From contig CAZXYZ010000003.1 of the NCBI GenBank assembly GCA_964645045.1, positions 62,001 through 126,000 on the forward strand: a stretch of 64,000 nt of DNA, given 5' to 3'. This stretch comes from Anammoximicrobium sp964645045 (GTDB lineage: Bacteria; Planctomycetota; Planctomycetia; Pirellulales; Pirellulaceae). The number at the start of each line of letters is the position of its first letter. Position 1 is the stretch's first letter. Positions 9,673-19,453 of the stretch are shown in pieces. The position numbers were made by a program, and so were the translations under genes. The notes beneath the pieces are model-generated. The model was not told the DNA's origin and ran no database searches. It worked only from the letters and a program-made list of their open reading frames with translations.

Positions 9673-10156
9673 GGACGGGCTCACTGCGAGGGGGGAGACG
9701 AATCAGGGCGGGCAAGTTTTCGTGGCGGGCCGGGGCTGCTACGCTGGGAGCCACCAACGACCCCACACATGATAACGCCGCCTCGCTGCGGGACCAAGGG
9801 ACCTTGGTAGAATCGAGACCTGACGCAGGCTGCCTCGATCTTCAAGCCGTGTTCACTCGCGGCCACGACACCGCTCCGTACGCCCGCCGAGTCGTCTACG
9901 ACGCGGCCCGCCTCGTCCCGGTGCTCAATCCCGAGAAAACGGACGGGCTCCAGCAGGTGCTTCGGCGGCAGCCCGCCGAACCGTGACGACGCTGTAGCAA
10001 CGGTGGCCGAAGGTACGTGTGGTAGAGATAGAACGCCGCACCAAAAGAACCTTGATGCGAATTCCGTCACGGCGGAGCTTGCCTCCGTCGAGCGCTGTTC
10101 ACGACCAGAAACGTCCACGGTTTGAAACGGCCGCCACGACGTTGCTTGCCAACGTG

Positions 10157-10196
10157 GGGCGATGTTCCCGTTCCGCATGGCTTGGGAACATCGCCC
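10157..10196. repeat. 13-bp perfect inverted repeat
   Basis: GGGCGATGTTCCC at 10157-10169 pairs exactly with GGGAACATCGCCC at 10184-10196, leaving a 14-base loop. There is no following T-run, so it is not a typical intrinsic terminator. Confidence 0.8.
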
Positions 10197-10490
10197 TACC
10201 CGGGCGAGCCGGGTAGTGGCGCATGGCGATGGGTAATGAAGCGCCGGTCTGGTTGTGAACACCGTTCCACGCTGGCGAGCAGCGTGGTGACCTGGGGCCG
10301 CATGCCTCGGGCATCGGCGGCTGCGCGCGCTTCAGCCGGATGAACCAGATTTTTCGAGCCGCGGTAGCGGCGGCGAGACAATAGCCCATGCCGTGAGGCA
10401 TGTGAACCCGAACGACGACGAACGCCCAAGCCTCGGCGGGCAACGCTGCGAAACATTTCTCGCGTTGGGGCCTCGGATGCATGAGTTGGA

Positions 10491-10536
10491 TGCCGCGGGC
10501 TTGTCCCGCGGAGGCTCACGCTTCCAGCTACACGAG
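10491..10536. repeat. intergenic hairpin repeat, copy 1 (CCGCGGG-CTTGT-CCCGCGG)
   Basis: A 7-bp stem at 10493-10499 and 10505-10511 encloses the loop CTTGT and is followed by AGGCTCACGCTTCC and GCTACACGA. The same arrangement, with a changed but compensating stem and the same loop, occurs at 62956-63002. That makes it a dispersed repeat family with a conserved structure. Confidence 0.65.
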
Positions 10537-10555
10537 GCGGCCCCACGCCCGCATT

Positions 10556-10604
10556 CCCCCCGCTTCGCCCGCGGCGGCGAAGCCGCCGCGGGCGAAGCGG
10601 GGGA
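10556..10604. repeat. 23-bp perfect palindrome with a three-base loop
   Basis: Arms at 10556-10578 and 10582-10604 are perfectly complementary around the loop GAA (10579-10581); the core arm is CGCTTCGCCCGCGGCGGC. It would form an extremely stable GC hairpin in DNA or RNA. No T-tract follows. Confidence 0.85.
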
Positions 10605-10843
10605 GGTGGACCAGGACACGCGTGTGTAGCGAGAAACGTAAGGATCCCCCAGGCAAGCCGGGGGCATTCGGGGAACATGTCTGCACGTGGGAATTGTGGC
10701 AACTCCACGCCGAAAAATGCTTCACAGCGTTGACGGCCGGCGGTCCCCCGGCAACGCGGGAATTGCCATCCTGGAATAGGGCAAAACTGCCTGTCCCTTT
10801 CCTCCTTCTCGTCTTTCCTCCATTCGCGGAGACGCGATTTTCA

Positions 10844-13483
10844 CTACTGGATGTCGATCTCGTACCACACGGTTTCGTAATCGGGTTTCAATACGATTTT
10901 CGAGCCTCCGCCGTCGGCCCGTTGGACGGGAACCGCTCGCTTCCGGTCTCCGCGCGGGTCCAGGGCGAAACAGCGCACTCGGGAGGAATCGGCGGGGATG
11001 GTCACAGTCGCCGGAATACCTTCGGCGCAGACGGGCGATTCTCCCCACGGTTCGGGGCTGGTGATGTCGGTCTCGGAGACCCGGTCGAACGTCATTCCTT
11101 TGTTCTGGGACAGTCCGGTGGCGGCCAACAGGACGTTGGCCGGCTTGCCGGCCGCACCAAAGCCGGTGGCATGGCGCGAGACCAACGAGGCCGTGGCCCA
11201 GTCGAGCCGGGTCTTGCCGATCGAGAGGGTAACCTCGCCCATCGCGATCGTGCGGCCCGCCGGAAAGCCGGTGAACAGCTTCGTGTTCGGCGTGTTGACG
11301 GTGAAGTATCCGGCGCCGGGCCGTTCGATGTTCCAGGTCAACTCGCCCGTGTCGCTCACGAAGGTCTTCTGCGCGGACGGAATTCCCTCGACGCTGGCCG
11401 GATCGGTGCCTTGTTTCCCGGACAGGTCGACGGCCGTCTTGTGCAGCAGAGCTTGCCGCGCGTTGAATCCGAGTGAGCTGATGCTCGCGCCGATGGCCTT
11501 CGAGCCGGCCAGGCGATCGAAGTAGGTGGGGAAGTCGATCGCACCGACGACCGTCTTCCCGGCCTCTTGGACGTCGCCTCGCAGGTAGATCGCCGCGCAG
11601 GCCGGGAAGTGGGCCAGCACGTCGCTCCTCGAGAGGATGCTGAAGAAGTACGTGTTCTTCTGCGGCTGGAAGTCGAGCCGGTGGTTGTAGGTGTACTCGA
11701 ACACGCCGTCCCAGCCCTGCAATCGGCCGTAGGCGCGAAGCATCGGTTGGCCCTCGGCACCATACTGGTTCGGGAACGGATGGTTGTATTCGCTGACCGT
11801 GTACGGCTTGCCCAGTATCCGCTGTCCGGCCAGGCCCAGAATGCAACTCATCGAGTTGACCATCGACAGGTTGCGAATCCGCCAGTCAGGACCGACCGGG
11901 CTCGGGTGGCACCAGTACGCGTGGCTGTCGATGTAGTCGAGCTTGGCTTGAACGTACGGCGGGCTGTAACCAAGTTGAGTGCCGGAAATGACCGACTTGA
12001 TCTTCAGTTCGTTCTTCAGGTAGTCGGAAATGCCCACCCAGTAAGCCGTCTCGGTGTCGACCAGGAACTGGGCGAAATCTCGCACCGCCGCCGTCGGCGC
12101 GTAGTCCGACGTTTTGACGATCGGGACCGTGCCGTCTTCCAGCCGCAGGTCGGCGTGGAAGCTGCTCTTCGCCCCGCTTTGGAACGAAAGGTCGTCGATC
12201 TCGTACGTTCCCTCCTGGAAGCGAGTCAGTTCGACGCGTGCCTTGTCGGAATCATCGGCCGCGGCGAAGGAATAGGAAACGGTCTTCCAATCCCGGCCGA
12301 CGTGGTATCGCTGCAGGAGGCCCAGCGAGCGCCAGCCGGAGACCGTGTCATCGACGGCCAGACCGAGTTCGACGGAGCCGGAACCCTTCGTTTGCCGCAC
12401 CCTAAACGAGAGCGTATAGGCCTGGCCTTTCTTTACCAGGACGGCGCGGAACAGCTTCGGGAACAGCGGCTCGCCCTCGGCAGTCACGTCAAGCCGGAGC
12501 ACGCCGTCTTTCACCGCGGCAACGGCCTCCGATCCGCCCAGTGACAGGGACCAGTCCTTGTTGTCGAAAGGGACCGGCTTGTCAAACTTGCCTTCGGAGA
12601 TCTGCTCATCGCAAAGAGGCGTGGCGACCCATTGCCAAGCCCTGAGCATGCCGTCGGTCGACCGATATTTCTTGCGGAGCCACTCGTTCCATTGACGCTG
12701 GAGTTCCGCGGCGTACGGTGCGGGCAGGTCGTCGAACGAACCGGAGTAGTAACCTTGGGAGAGGGCGTTTTCGTTGTTGATTTCGACGACCGCGATGCAC
12801 GGCTCGTCGGCGTAGGCCGCGCTGGTGTACGGGTTGACGCGGCCGAGCAACTTGCGGGCGTATTCCTTTTGCAGTTCGATCATTCCGGGAATGAAGTTGT
12901 CGACTCCCTTGTTCATCCCGGGGCCTCCGTCGACGAACCCGTCGCGGGCGTCCAACTGCCGGGCAACGTGCAGGTTGACGTTCACATAGATGCCCCGCTT
13001 CTTGAATGCGGCGATCAGATAGTCCAGGCGGTCGAGCATCGCCGGATCGAGGTTGCGCCGGGTGGCCGGATCTTCGGCCACGATGCTGGGCTGCTTCTCA
13101 TTCCGGAAATTGCCGTAGGGCGCGTCCATGTAGTGGAGCCGGACGCAGTTGATGCCGAACCGGGCCAGCCGGTCGGCCGTCTGATCGGCGTCCTCGTGGC
13201 CGGGGAAGTTGGCCGAACCGGTCAGGTTCGTGGCATGCAACCGGATGGGCCCGGCGTCGTTGACGAACCGTCCTTTCTCGGCACGGATGAACCCGTATTT
13301 GCCGGCCGGCGCGTCGAGCAGATGCGCCATGCTCGACGCATTGTTCGGCCCGTCGTAAGAGATCAGAAACGGGAATAGGGGCGGGAAGTCGTCAGCGGCT
13401 TGTGCCGGTGACATGAATCCCGTCACGGCGAGCGCCAACACAAAGATCGTTCCCCGCCGCTGCGGGTGATTGCGATGGGTCAT
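10844..13483 (-). CDS. secreted GH5-like (clan A) glycoside hydrolase with inserted CBM4/9-like domain
   Basis: 879 residues. The start at 13483 has AAGGAA upstream and a leader peptide (TIFVLALAVTGFMSPAQA). An (alpha/beta)8-type region begins near residue 70 (DADQTADRLARFGINCVRLHY). The motif VVEINNENAL near residue 236 supplies the usual clan-A acid/base Glu, and VSEYNHPFPN near 564 fits the nucleophile Glu. Between these, at about 300-435, lies a beta-sandwich resembling CBM4/9 (VKKGQAYTLSFRVRQ ending in YEIDDLSF), so the barrel appears to be interrupted by a binding module. The C-terminus is beta-rich. The upstream gene's stop is only three bases away (TAA-GC-ATG), so the two are translated from one message. 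The polysaccharide substrate is unknown. Confidence 0.75.
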   Translation of the reverse strand: MTHRNHPQRRGTIFVLALAVTGFMSPAQAADDFPPLFPFLISYDGPNNASSMAHLLDAPAGKYGFIRAEKGRFVNDAGPIRLHATNLTGSANFPGHEDADQTADRLARFGINCVRLHYMDAPYGNFRNEKQPSIVAEDPATRRNLDPAMLDRLDYLIAAFKKRGIYVNVNLHVARQLDARDGFVDGGPGMNKGVDNFIPGMIELQKEYARKLLGRVNPYTSAAYADEPCIAVVEINNENALSQGYYSGSFDDLPAPYAAELQRQWNEWLRKKYRSTDGMLRAWQWVATPLCDEQISEGKFDKPVPFDNKDWSLSLGGSEAVAAVKDGVLRLDVTAEGEPLFPKLFRAVLVKKGQAYTLSFRVRQTKGSGSVELGLAVDDTVSGWRSLGLLQRYHVGRDWKTVSYSFAAADDSDKARVELTRFQEGTYEIDDLSFQSGAKSSFHADLRLEDGTVPIVKTSDYAPTAAVRDFAQFLVDTETAYWVGISDYLKNELKIKSVISGTQLGYSPPYVQAKLDYIDSHAYWCHPSPVGPDWRIRNLSMVNSMSCILGLAGQRILGKPYTVSEYNHPFPNQYGAEGQPMLRAYGRLQGWDGVFEYTYNHRLDFQPQKNTYFFSILSRSDVLAHFPACAAIYLRGDVQEAGKTVVGAIDFPTYFDRLAGSKAIGASISSLGFNARQALLHKTAVDLSGKQGTDPASVEGIPSAQKTFVSDTGELTWNIERPGAGYFTVNTPNTKLFTGFPAGRTIAMGEVTLSIGKTRLDWATASLVSRHATGFGAAGKPANVLLAATGLSQNKGMTFDRVSETDITSPEPWGESPVCAEGIPATVTIPADSSRVRCFALDPRGDRKRAVPVQRADGGGSKIVLKPDYETVWYEIDIQ

Positions 13484-13486
13484 TGC

Positions 13487-14545
13487 TTATTCCTTCCGAG
13501 GTATCGCCGTCATCGGGGCCAATTCGCGGGAGGCAAAGGTCTGCCATTGTTGGTCGAGTTTCTGAGCGTCCGGCACGGCGGGGTGAATCCACAGCCCGTA
13601 GCGCAGACGTACGGGCTTGTCCGGCGTGATCGTTACAGGAGCGTCGAGCGTCAGGCAGATGCCCATCCAGCCGTTGTCGCGCACGTGGAAAGGCGCGGGA
13701 TGGTTCGGATTGGCCGGGTGATCCATCAGCGTGATGCCGGCCGTCTGCTCGTTGGTGATCGGACCGCTATAGTCGACCCAGCGGGCGGGCTTGCGAAGCG
13801 CCTCGGCTTCGTTGCGCTGGCCTGCGCTGTTCAGGATCCGGCCGCCCCCGTCGGTCACGCCGATCGTTTTGGCCATCCGCACGCCGATCAGCCCGAAGGG
13901 AGTCTTTCCCAGGATCACCTGGCCGCCCGGTGGGGCCTCAAATTGCAGATCGATGGTCATCCACCACGAGCCGCTTTCGTCCGGCGCGACCATCGTCCGG
14001 CGGCGCTCAACCATCAACGTCTTCCCCCGGGGATCGTTCCAGTGGTTCAGGGAAAGGAGCGAGGCCGCCGCAGGTCCATCCTGGTACTGGAGCCCTTCCC
14101 GGCGCGTCTGGTGGACGATCTGTCCGGCGAGCGGTCCGCCGTCGCGCCAGAAGTCGACGCCGTTGACGTCTTTATGGGAAATCCACACGGACGTCTGATG
14201 GCTGTGGCCCAACGGATCTTCCGGCTTGTTCGGGTCCTGGGGCTGGGCGGCCTGAGTCAGCGAGCGGCCCGGATCGCCGGGCATGTTCATTCGCGTGAGT
14301 GATCGACCGGACGGACCTGCGATCGGATACCAGAACGGCCGGCGCAACTGCGGGCCGAAATGATAGCGGGTGAGTTCCCGTCCCAAGTGCTCGAACGACG
14401 CCTGGTCGTAAGGCTGGGGCAGCACCTGCATGTCGGGAACCGGCTTGGCGTCGGGCAGCGGCGTCTCCGCGGCGGAAACGGGCGCCGAAACGAGGATAGC
14501 CGCCGCGATCGTACCCAGCATGGCCAACGTTCCGTCGCATCGCAT
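13487..14545 (-). CDS. DUF6807 (PmoA-like) exported protein
   Basis: 352 residues. The ATG at 14545 has AGGAG eight bases upstream and starts a signal peptide (GTIAAAILVSAPVSA); an earlier in-frame ATG lacks both. The sequence holds the typical family features: YHFGPQLRRPFWYPI, GHSHQTSVWISH, a segment ending in NDPRGKTLMVERR, and DHPANPNHPAPFHVRDNGW. The family was named after a supposed methane-oxygenase link, but its members are mostly neighbours of secreted sugar oxidoreductases in Planctomycetota and Bacteroidota, as here; the biochemical role is not known to me. It lies between the GH5-like gene and a Gfo/Idh/MocA gene in one probable operon. Confidence 0.78.
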   Translation of the reverse strand: MRCDGTLAMLGTIAAAILVSAPVSAAETPLPDAKPVPDMQVLPQPYDQASFEHLGRELTRYHFGPQLRRPFWYPIAGPSGRSLTRMNMPGDPGRSLTQAAQPQDPNKPEDPLGHSHQTSVWISHKDVNGVDFWRDGGPLAGQIVHQTRREGLQYQDGPAAASLLSLNHWNDPRGKTLMVERRRTMVAPDESGSWWMTIDLQFEAPPGGQVILGKTPFGLIGVRMAKTIGVTDGGGRILNSAGQRNEAEALRKPARWVDYSGPITNEQTAGITLMDHPANPNHPAPFHVRDNGWMGICLTLDAPVTITPDKPVRLRYGLWIHPAVPDAQKLDQQWQTFASRELAPMTAIPRKE

Positions 14546-14612
14546 AGTGTTCTCCTGGTTCAGGCAGTTCTCGATATTCGCTTTCCACAACCGTTCGCGC
14601 TGTTGGTGTTCT

Positions 14613-16055
14613 CTACACTCGTTCCGGTATCACGAAGGGGCCGCGGTAGGGGCGGGTGAGCATTCGGTCAGCCTCGGCGTCTCCGACGAACCTCTCCGCG
14701 CCGGCGTCGAAATGCAGCGTCCGGCCAAGACGATAGGCGGTGCCGGCCAAGTCGAGAGTTGCAGCGTCCGCCAGATGCCGCTTCATTTCCTCGAACGCTG
14801 CGCAGGCTGATGTGTCTCCCCCGAACGCCTTCGTTTGCGCGTCGAAGGGGACGTTCTCGCCCAGGCGGTACGAGATGTTCCCCAGGTGGGCCAGCAGCGC
14901 GGACCGGTGTCCCTCGAGGATCTCGGCGTTCAGTTCCTCCCGCTTGCGGCTGCGGATGCAGTCGATGAAGTTGCGGAAGTGGAGCCGCCCGAGATCGGCG
15001 AAGCCGCCGACCGGCGCGCCCTCGATCGGCTCGCCGTCCTTCCTGCCCTTGGGGAAAAACTGGCCCTCTTTGACCACGCCCGCGCTCGTGTGGAACTCGA
15101 CGGTCACCTTCGTCGCTTTTCGGCCGACCAGTCCGCGCTGTTCGCACAGCAGCCGGACGTCGCCGCAGTCGAGCACCGTCAACTGGGTGTTGGGCGTTTG
15201 GCCCTGGTCCTGGTAGCCGAAACGACCGCCCACGCTGAGGACGCTCCGCGGTGCGGCGCCGGCGGGCATGGCCCACCGCGCCAGGTCCAGTTGATGCGTG
15301 CCCAGGTTCCCGATCTCGCCGTTGCCGAAATCCCAGATCCAATGCCAGTCGTAATGCACGAGATTCGTGCGGTACGGATGCACGGGCGCCGGGCCGTTCC
15401 AGAGGTTGTAGTCCAGCTCCACGGGCGGACGCTCCGCACTGCGGACGCCGATACTCTCGCGAGGCCGGTGGATTTGGATGCGGGCCAGCCGCAATTCGCC
15501 GTACTTGCCGTTGCGGACGTCGGCGGTCAGCATGCTCCATTTCGGATCGGAGCGCCGCTGCGTGCCGTGCTGCACGATGCGGTCATATTTGCGGGCGGCC
15601 TCGATGAGTCGGCGGCCTTCGACGATGTTATGGCTGCACGGCTTCTCGACGAGAACGTCCTTGCCCGCTTGGCATGCCCAGATGGCCAACAACGCGTGCC
15701 AATGATTCGGAGTCACGATGGAGACGGCGTCGAGCGTCTTGTCGTCGAGCACGCGGCGGAAGTCCTGGACGCATTGCGGTGTGTTGCCAACCAGTTTCTG
15801 CACGGCCGCGCAGCGAGAGGCGAACAAGCGGCTGTCAGGATCGACAAGGTAGGTGATTTCTACGTCCCGCATCTCGCCGTAGGCCGTGATGTGCTGCTGC
15901 CCCCGGCCGTTGATGCCGGCCACAGCGACGCGCACCCGGTCGTTGGCTCCCAAGACGCGGCCCGAAGCCTTCGTGCCGGAGATCGCGAACGTGGCGGCGA
16001 GGCTGCCTGCGGCGGCACGCTTGAGAAAATCACGGCGATGCTGGAGTTGCGGCAT
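14613..16055 (-). CDS. Gfo/Idh/MocA-family oxidoreductase with Tat leader
   Basis: 480 residues. The start is the ATG at 16055, with AAGGAG six bases upstream. The leader HRRDFLKRAAAGSLA is a textbook twin-arginine signal, so the protein is exported folded, probably with NAD(P) bound. The Rossmann part begins RVAVAGINGRGQQH, and the family signature VLVEKPCSHN contains the EKP lysine. The C-terminal domain runs through WNGPAPVHPYRTNLVHYDWHW and DFGNGEIGNLGTHQLDLARW, with its His/Asp cluster. The family oxidises or rearranges sugars and cyclitols; the substrate is unknown. It follows the next Gfo/Idh/MocA gene by 11 bases, so the two are translated from one transcript and may act together. Confidence 0.87.
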   Translation of the reverse strand: MPQLQHRRDFLKRAAAGSLAATFAISGTKASGRVLGANDRVRVAVAGINGRGQQHITAYGEMRDVEITYLVDPDSRLFASRCAAVQKLVGNTPQCVQDFRRVLDDKTLDAVSIVTPNHWHALLAIWACQAGKDVLVEKPCSHNIVEGRRLIEAARKYDRIVQHGTQRRSDPKWSMLTADVRNGKYGELRLARIQIHRPRESIGVRSAERPPVELDYNLWNGPAPVHPYRTNLVHYDWHWIWDFGNGEIGNLGTHQLDLARWAMPAGAAPRSVLSVGGRFGYQDQGQTPNTQLTVLDCGDVRLLCEQRGLVGRKATKVTVEFHTSAGVVKEGQFFPKGRKDGEPIEGAPVGGFADLGRLHFRNFIDCIRSRKREELNAEILEGHRSALLAHLGNISYRLGENVPFDAQTKAFGGDTSACAAFEEMKRHLADAATLDLAGTAYRLGRTLHFDAGAERFVGDAEADRMLTRPYRGPFVIPERV

Positions 16056-16066
16056 GGGAGGCTCCT

Positions 16067-17197
16067 TCAATTGGCTGAGTTAACGCGCGGGTGATCGATG
16101 GCTGCGAGCAGCGTTTCCTGAACCATCAGCTCGTGGGCCAACGGGTACGGATTGGCGATCTCGCCTCGCACAATCCGGGCCAATTCCAGCAGTTGCTCAT
16201 CGTAACGTCCCGGCATCGGCGGGAAGACGACTTCCTGGTAGCCCTTTGTGTACGAGTCGCGCGGCTTGGACAGGGCCAGCCGGAGCTTGAGGGGCTGCGC
16301 GGAACCGGTGTCGAACGTCTCCAGCGGCCGAATATCGATGGTCCCCTCGTCGCCGCAGACCACCAACTGCCGCCGCTGATAGCCCTCGACTTCCAATGCC
16401 GCCGTGCGGATCGTGGCCGTAGCCCGGGGATACTCGAGCACCGCCAACCCGTTATCGTACAACTTCACTTCCGGCTGAGTCTGACGTTGGAAGGGCGTCA
16501 CCCGGTCGGGCCTGCCGAGCATGCTTACGACCACGTCGATCAAGTGGCAGCCGAAGATGTACATCGTTCCGCCGCGGAATTGCGCCAGCCACTGGCGGTA
16601 GGCCAACGGCTGCTGCTTGCTCATCACACCATGCACCTCGAAGACCTGCCCCAGCCAGCCGTTGCGAACGGCACGCTGGCAGAATTGGACCGCCGGGTTG
16701 TTGCGGTACATGTAGCCCATCTGCACGGCCAAGTTCCGCCGGCCGGCCTCGTCGAGCAATCTCTTGAACGGGGCCAACGATTCGCCGCCGGGTTTGTCCA
16801 AGTGCAAGTGCATGCCGGCAGCGATACAGCGTGCGGCCGTGGGCACGAGATCGCAGACGTCGGTTTCCACCGCCACGACGGCCAGACCCTTGGTGTTGAG
16901 CAACTGCTGCTCGGTCACCCAAGGCACATCGCGATAGGCCGGGTCGTGGCCTCGCTTCTTGCGCCATTCAGGATCCGGCTCGACAACGCCGACGACCTCG
17001 TACTGGTCGGCCAAGTTGCGGAACGTGACCATCTTGGCGGAGGCATGATTGTGTCCGATGCCAATCTGGCCCACCTTGATCCGTTGCCGGGCCTGACCAG
17101 CGGCGGTCGCGCGCGGCTGCAGCCAGGGTGCCCCCACGGAAAGGGCGCTGGCACTGATGGCGCTGGTCAGGAAATGTCGTCGATCGTAGCTGTTCAT
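16067..17197 (-). CDS. Gfo/Idh/MocA-family oxidoreductase with Tat leader (short form)
   Basis: 376 residues from the ATG at 17197, with AGGAA about ten bases upstream. The Tat leader is YDRRHFLTSAISASALS. The nucleotide-binding start is KVGQIGIGHNHAS. The usual EKP is replaced by HLDKPGGES, which keeps the lysine and proline. The substrate domain contains YMYRNNPAVQF and a His-bearing segment TMYIFGCHLIDVVVSMLG. It is about 100 residues shorter than the neighbouring member and belongs to a different subfamily. Gene order and the 11-bp spacing to the next gene indicate cotranscription. Substrate unknown. Confidence 0.85.
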   Translation of the reverse strand: MNSYDRRHFLTSAISASALSVGAPWLQPRATAAGQARQRIKVGQIGIGHNHASAKMVTFRNLADQYEVVGVVEPDPEWRKKRGHDPAYRDVPWVTEQQLLNTKGLAVVAVETDVCDLVPTAARCIAAGMHLHLDKPGGESLAPFKRLLDEAGRRNLAVQMGYMYRNNPAVQFCQRAVRNGWLGQVFEVHGVMSKQQPLAYRQWLAQFRGGTMYIFGCHLIDVVVSMLGRPDRVTPFQRQTQPEVKLYDNGLAVLEYPRATATIRTAALEVEGYQRRQLVVCGDEGTIDIRPLETFDTGSAQPLKLRLALSKPRDSYTKGYQEVVFPPMPGRYDEQLLELARIVRGEIANPYPLAHELMVQETLLAAIDHPRVNSAN

Positions 17198-17343
17198 TTC
17201 GCCGGTTCCTGAGTGTAAGAACCAAAAAGCCGCGGCGCAGCGTTGCCGTCAAGAGCTGTCTGGCGCAGGCTAAATCATTCCAAGCACGATTGCCAGAATG
17301 ACCTGCAGCACGCACAGCGGCAACAGGAGCTTCTTTCCCCGCG

Positions 17344-19353
17344 TCAGTGCATCGGTTGCGCCTCCAGGACAAGGACTTCCCACGGCGAAAGCCGGAATTC
17401 CACCGGCCTCCCGGCCTCCGCCCGACGCTCGCTCGCCGGTCCGCGTTGCTTCCATGGGGTGCGGAGCACGTAGCGCCTGGCTGCACCGGCTGGTAGATCG
17501 AAGGCCTGCTCGACATCGACAGCAAAGGGGACCGCTTGCCCCGTAGGGTTGCGGAGAGCCACGATTCCCATCCGCGGCGTCCACGAGGCGAATCCGTACA
17601 CCTCGCCTTTGCTTGGGTCGCCGCCGATGCCACGGCTGTCGGCCAGCACGTCGGCGTTACGTTGGACCCAGCCGATCGCCTCCGCGGCCACGTCCCAGGC
17701 CTCCGCGGTCATCATCGCAGGCGTGACGAAGAACTCCTGGAGTTGGGTGCCGGAGGCGGCGGCCATGCGGATGTCGTCGGTCAGGTCACGCAGGTCGGCG
17801 CCGAGTTCCGCCGCCAGGCTCAACCGAGCGCACATCACGCTTTGGAACTTGAGCGAATTGAAAGGGAAGAGCGGTCCCCGGCGAGTGCGGATGCCGTAGC
17901 CGAGCCAATCGCGGTAGGTGATCCACTGCTGGCGCCGCGAGCCTTCGCCGCGATAGCCGACGTCCCCGCCGCCGCGCCACACCGTATCGCTGTGAAAAAG
18001 CCAGTACGGAGAAGGCCAGGTCCCCGTTGTGGCGTTGATGAACAAGTCGGGGCGGACTTTTCGCAACCGGTCGAACAAGTGGACCAGCGCCTGCATGTCG
18101 CCGCCGTACTCCGCCCCGGGGCCGTCGTCCGAACCTCCGCCGATGCCGTCGAACTTCAAATAGCCTATCCCATACCGCCGAATCATCTCCTCGCAAACCT
18201 TGCCGAAGGCCTCGAAGTACTTGGGCCCGCTTAGGGCAAAACCGCCTCGGTTGGTTTCGTAGCCGCGGCTTCGGCCGAATGCCAGCCGCTCCTGTTTGTG
18301 TTCGCCGTAGCCGCCGAAGGGCGAAATCCAGGTTCCGAGGATCGCGTTATAGCGCGCGGCCCTTTCGCCCAGCGGAGTGAAGCCCTGCGGGAACCCGGCG
18401 TGAAAGTTCCACAGCGATTGATTGTCGTCCCAGCCGTCGTCGAATACGAAGGCATCGAGCTTGACGCCGCGTTTCCGTGCCAGCTCGCTGCCAAACGCCT
18501 CGATCACCTCCACGCACTGCGACTGGTCCATCTTCAGCCCGGGAGCAGCGATGTCGAACCAGGAGATGTAGTACGTGAAAGGGCGATAAGGCCGGGCACG
18601 CTCGCGATCCAGGTAATAGAGAAACCCGCGGCGGAGTTGCCCCGCGGGGGCGACGCCGAGCGCGGCCGACGCCTCGGCCATCCCAGCCGCCGGCGAATCG
18701 TAAAGCGGCAGTCGGCACACCGCACGCCCAGCCGCAACTTGGTTCTTCGCCAATGGATTCTCGCATCCCAGGAAGAAATCGCCCGATACCAACGGCGAGC
18801 CGTCTACGGCGCCGCAGGACCGGGCATCGCCCGCCGGCAGGTCGAGCAAGCCGAATTCAACCGGTCGGGGGCCCGCGTGGGCCAGCAAGGCGACCTCCTG
18901 GCGGACATAATTCGAACCGTCGCGGAGGACGGCTTGCCAGCGGAAACGCGTTCGTCCGTCGGCCGTCGCCAACTCGAGGGCGGCACGCCAACCGGCCGAT
19001 CGCTCGGCCAGGCGAGTCGCCGTCGGTCGCGAGGTAATACGTTCCAAGGTGGCCTGGCCCGCGGGACAGAGCGCGGCGCAGGCCAACTCCGAGCCGTCGG
19101 CCAGTTTCACGCTGAAGAGGCGCGAGTCGCAGACCAACCGCGCGTCGGCCACACGATCGATCACCTCCACGAGTCGGCGGCTGCCGGGCGAGAGGTCCCA
19201 TCGGGCCTGAAGCACCGCGTTCTCCATGGTGAGTCGTGGACCGTCCAGCGTCGCCTTCGCCGGGCCGGGCGCGACGCCTGGAAGTTCGATCGCCGCGGCA
19301 GTTGCGGCCGCAACCGCGGTGAGCGTCAAAGCAAGCAGCAGTCGAGGAAACAT
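17344..19353 (-). CDS. GH36/clan-D alpha-galactosidase-like secreted enzyme
   Basis: 669 residues from the ATG at 19353, which has AGGA six bases upstream and begins a signal peptide (RLLLALTLTAVAAATAAA). Earlier in-frame starts lack a ribosome site. An N-terminal beta-sandwich is followed by a TIM barrel with YYISWFDIAAPG, DAFVFDDGWDD near residue 303 and YLKFDGIGGG near 401. The Asp of KFDG fits the clan-D nucleophile. The C-terminus is a small beta domain (FRLSPWEVLVLEA). Clan-D enzymes remove alpha-linked galactose or related sugars with retention. The closest named group is uncertain because bacterial relatives are often mislabelled as enterotoxins. The 146 bp after it hold nothing certain. 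Confidence 0.72.
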   Translation of the reverse strand: MFPRLLLALTLTAVAAATAAAIELPGVAPGPAKATLDGPRLTMENAVLQARWDLSPGSRRLVEVIDRVADARLVCDSRLFSVKLADGSELACAALCPAGQATLERITSRPTATRLAERSAGWRAALELATADGRTRFRWQAVLRDGSNYVRQEVALLAHAGPRPVEFGLLDLPAGDARSCGAVDGSPLVSGDFFLGCENPLAKNQVAAGRAVCRLPLYDSPAAGMAEASAALGVAPAGQLRRGFLYYLDRERARPYRPFTYYISWFDIAAPGLKMDQSQCVEVIEAFGSELARKRGVKLDAFVFDDGWDDNQSLWNFHAGFPQGFTPLGERAARYNAILGTWISPFGGYGEHKQERLAFGRSRGYETNRGGFALSGPKYFEAFGKVCEEMIRRYGIGYLKFDGIGGGSDDGPGAEYGGDMQALVHLFDRLRKVRPDLFINATTGTWPSPYWLFHSDTVWRGGGDVGYRGEGSRRQQWITYRDWLGYGIRTRRGPLFPFNSLKFQSVMCARLSLAAELGADLRDLTDDIRMAAASGTQLQEFFVTPAMMTAEAWDVAAEAIGWVQRNADVLADSRGIGGDPSKGEVYGFASWTPRMGIVALRNPTGQAVPFAVDVEQAFDLPAGAARRYVLRTPWKQRGPASERRAEAGRPVEFRLSPWEVLVLEAQPMH

Positions 19354-19453
19354 TGCAGGTCCTGTCGTTTTCATGGGGCGAGTCCGCCGATCGCTTGTTC
19401 GAAGGGACATAGACCGTTTCTCATCGGGTTGATCGAGCGGTATTGGAAAAGCC

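Larger units (their letters stand above)
9673..10843. other. long intergenic region rich in hairpin repeats, no convincing gene
   Basis: About 1.17 kb without a supportable gene. The part next to the heparinase start (to about 9800) is the promoter/leader segment that is duplicated at 44563-44690. The rest contains at least three strong hairpins, listed separately, and GC-rich repeated phrases typical of planctomycete intergenic repeats. The open frames through it (for example 9681-10262 minus and 10481-11476 plus) have no family resemblance and arise from the composition and repeats. Confidence 0.6.

Noticed and set aside
10100..10700. Possible CRISPR array or satellite repeats
   Set aside because: The hairpins differ in sequence and spacing; there is no regular repeat-spacer pattern and no cas gene.
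9681..11476. Open frames of 193 and 331 codons through the 9.7-10.8 kb spacer
   Set aside because: Translations are repeat- and composition-driven, cross the strong palindromes, and show no ribosome site or family resemblance.
17270..17343. Short hydrophobic translation (KKLLLPLCVLQVILAIVLGMI) after the GH36-like gene
   Set aside because: Membrane-like, but there is no convincing start or ribosome site and only about 20 codons.
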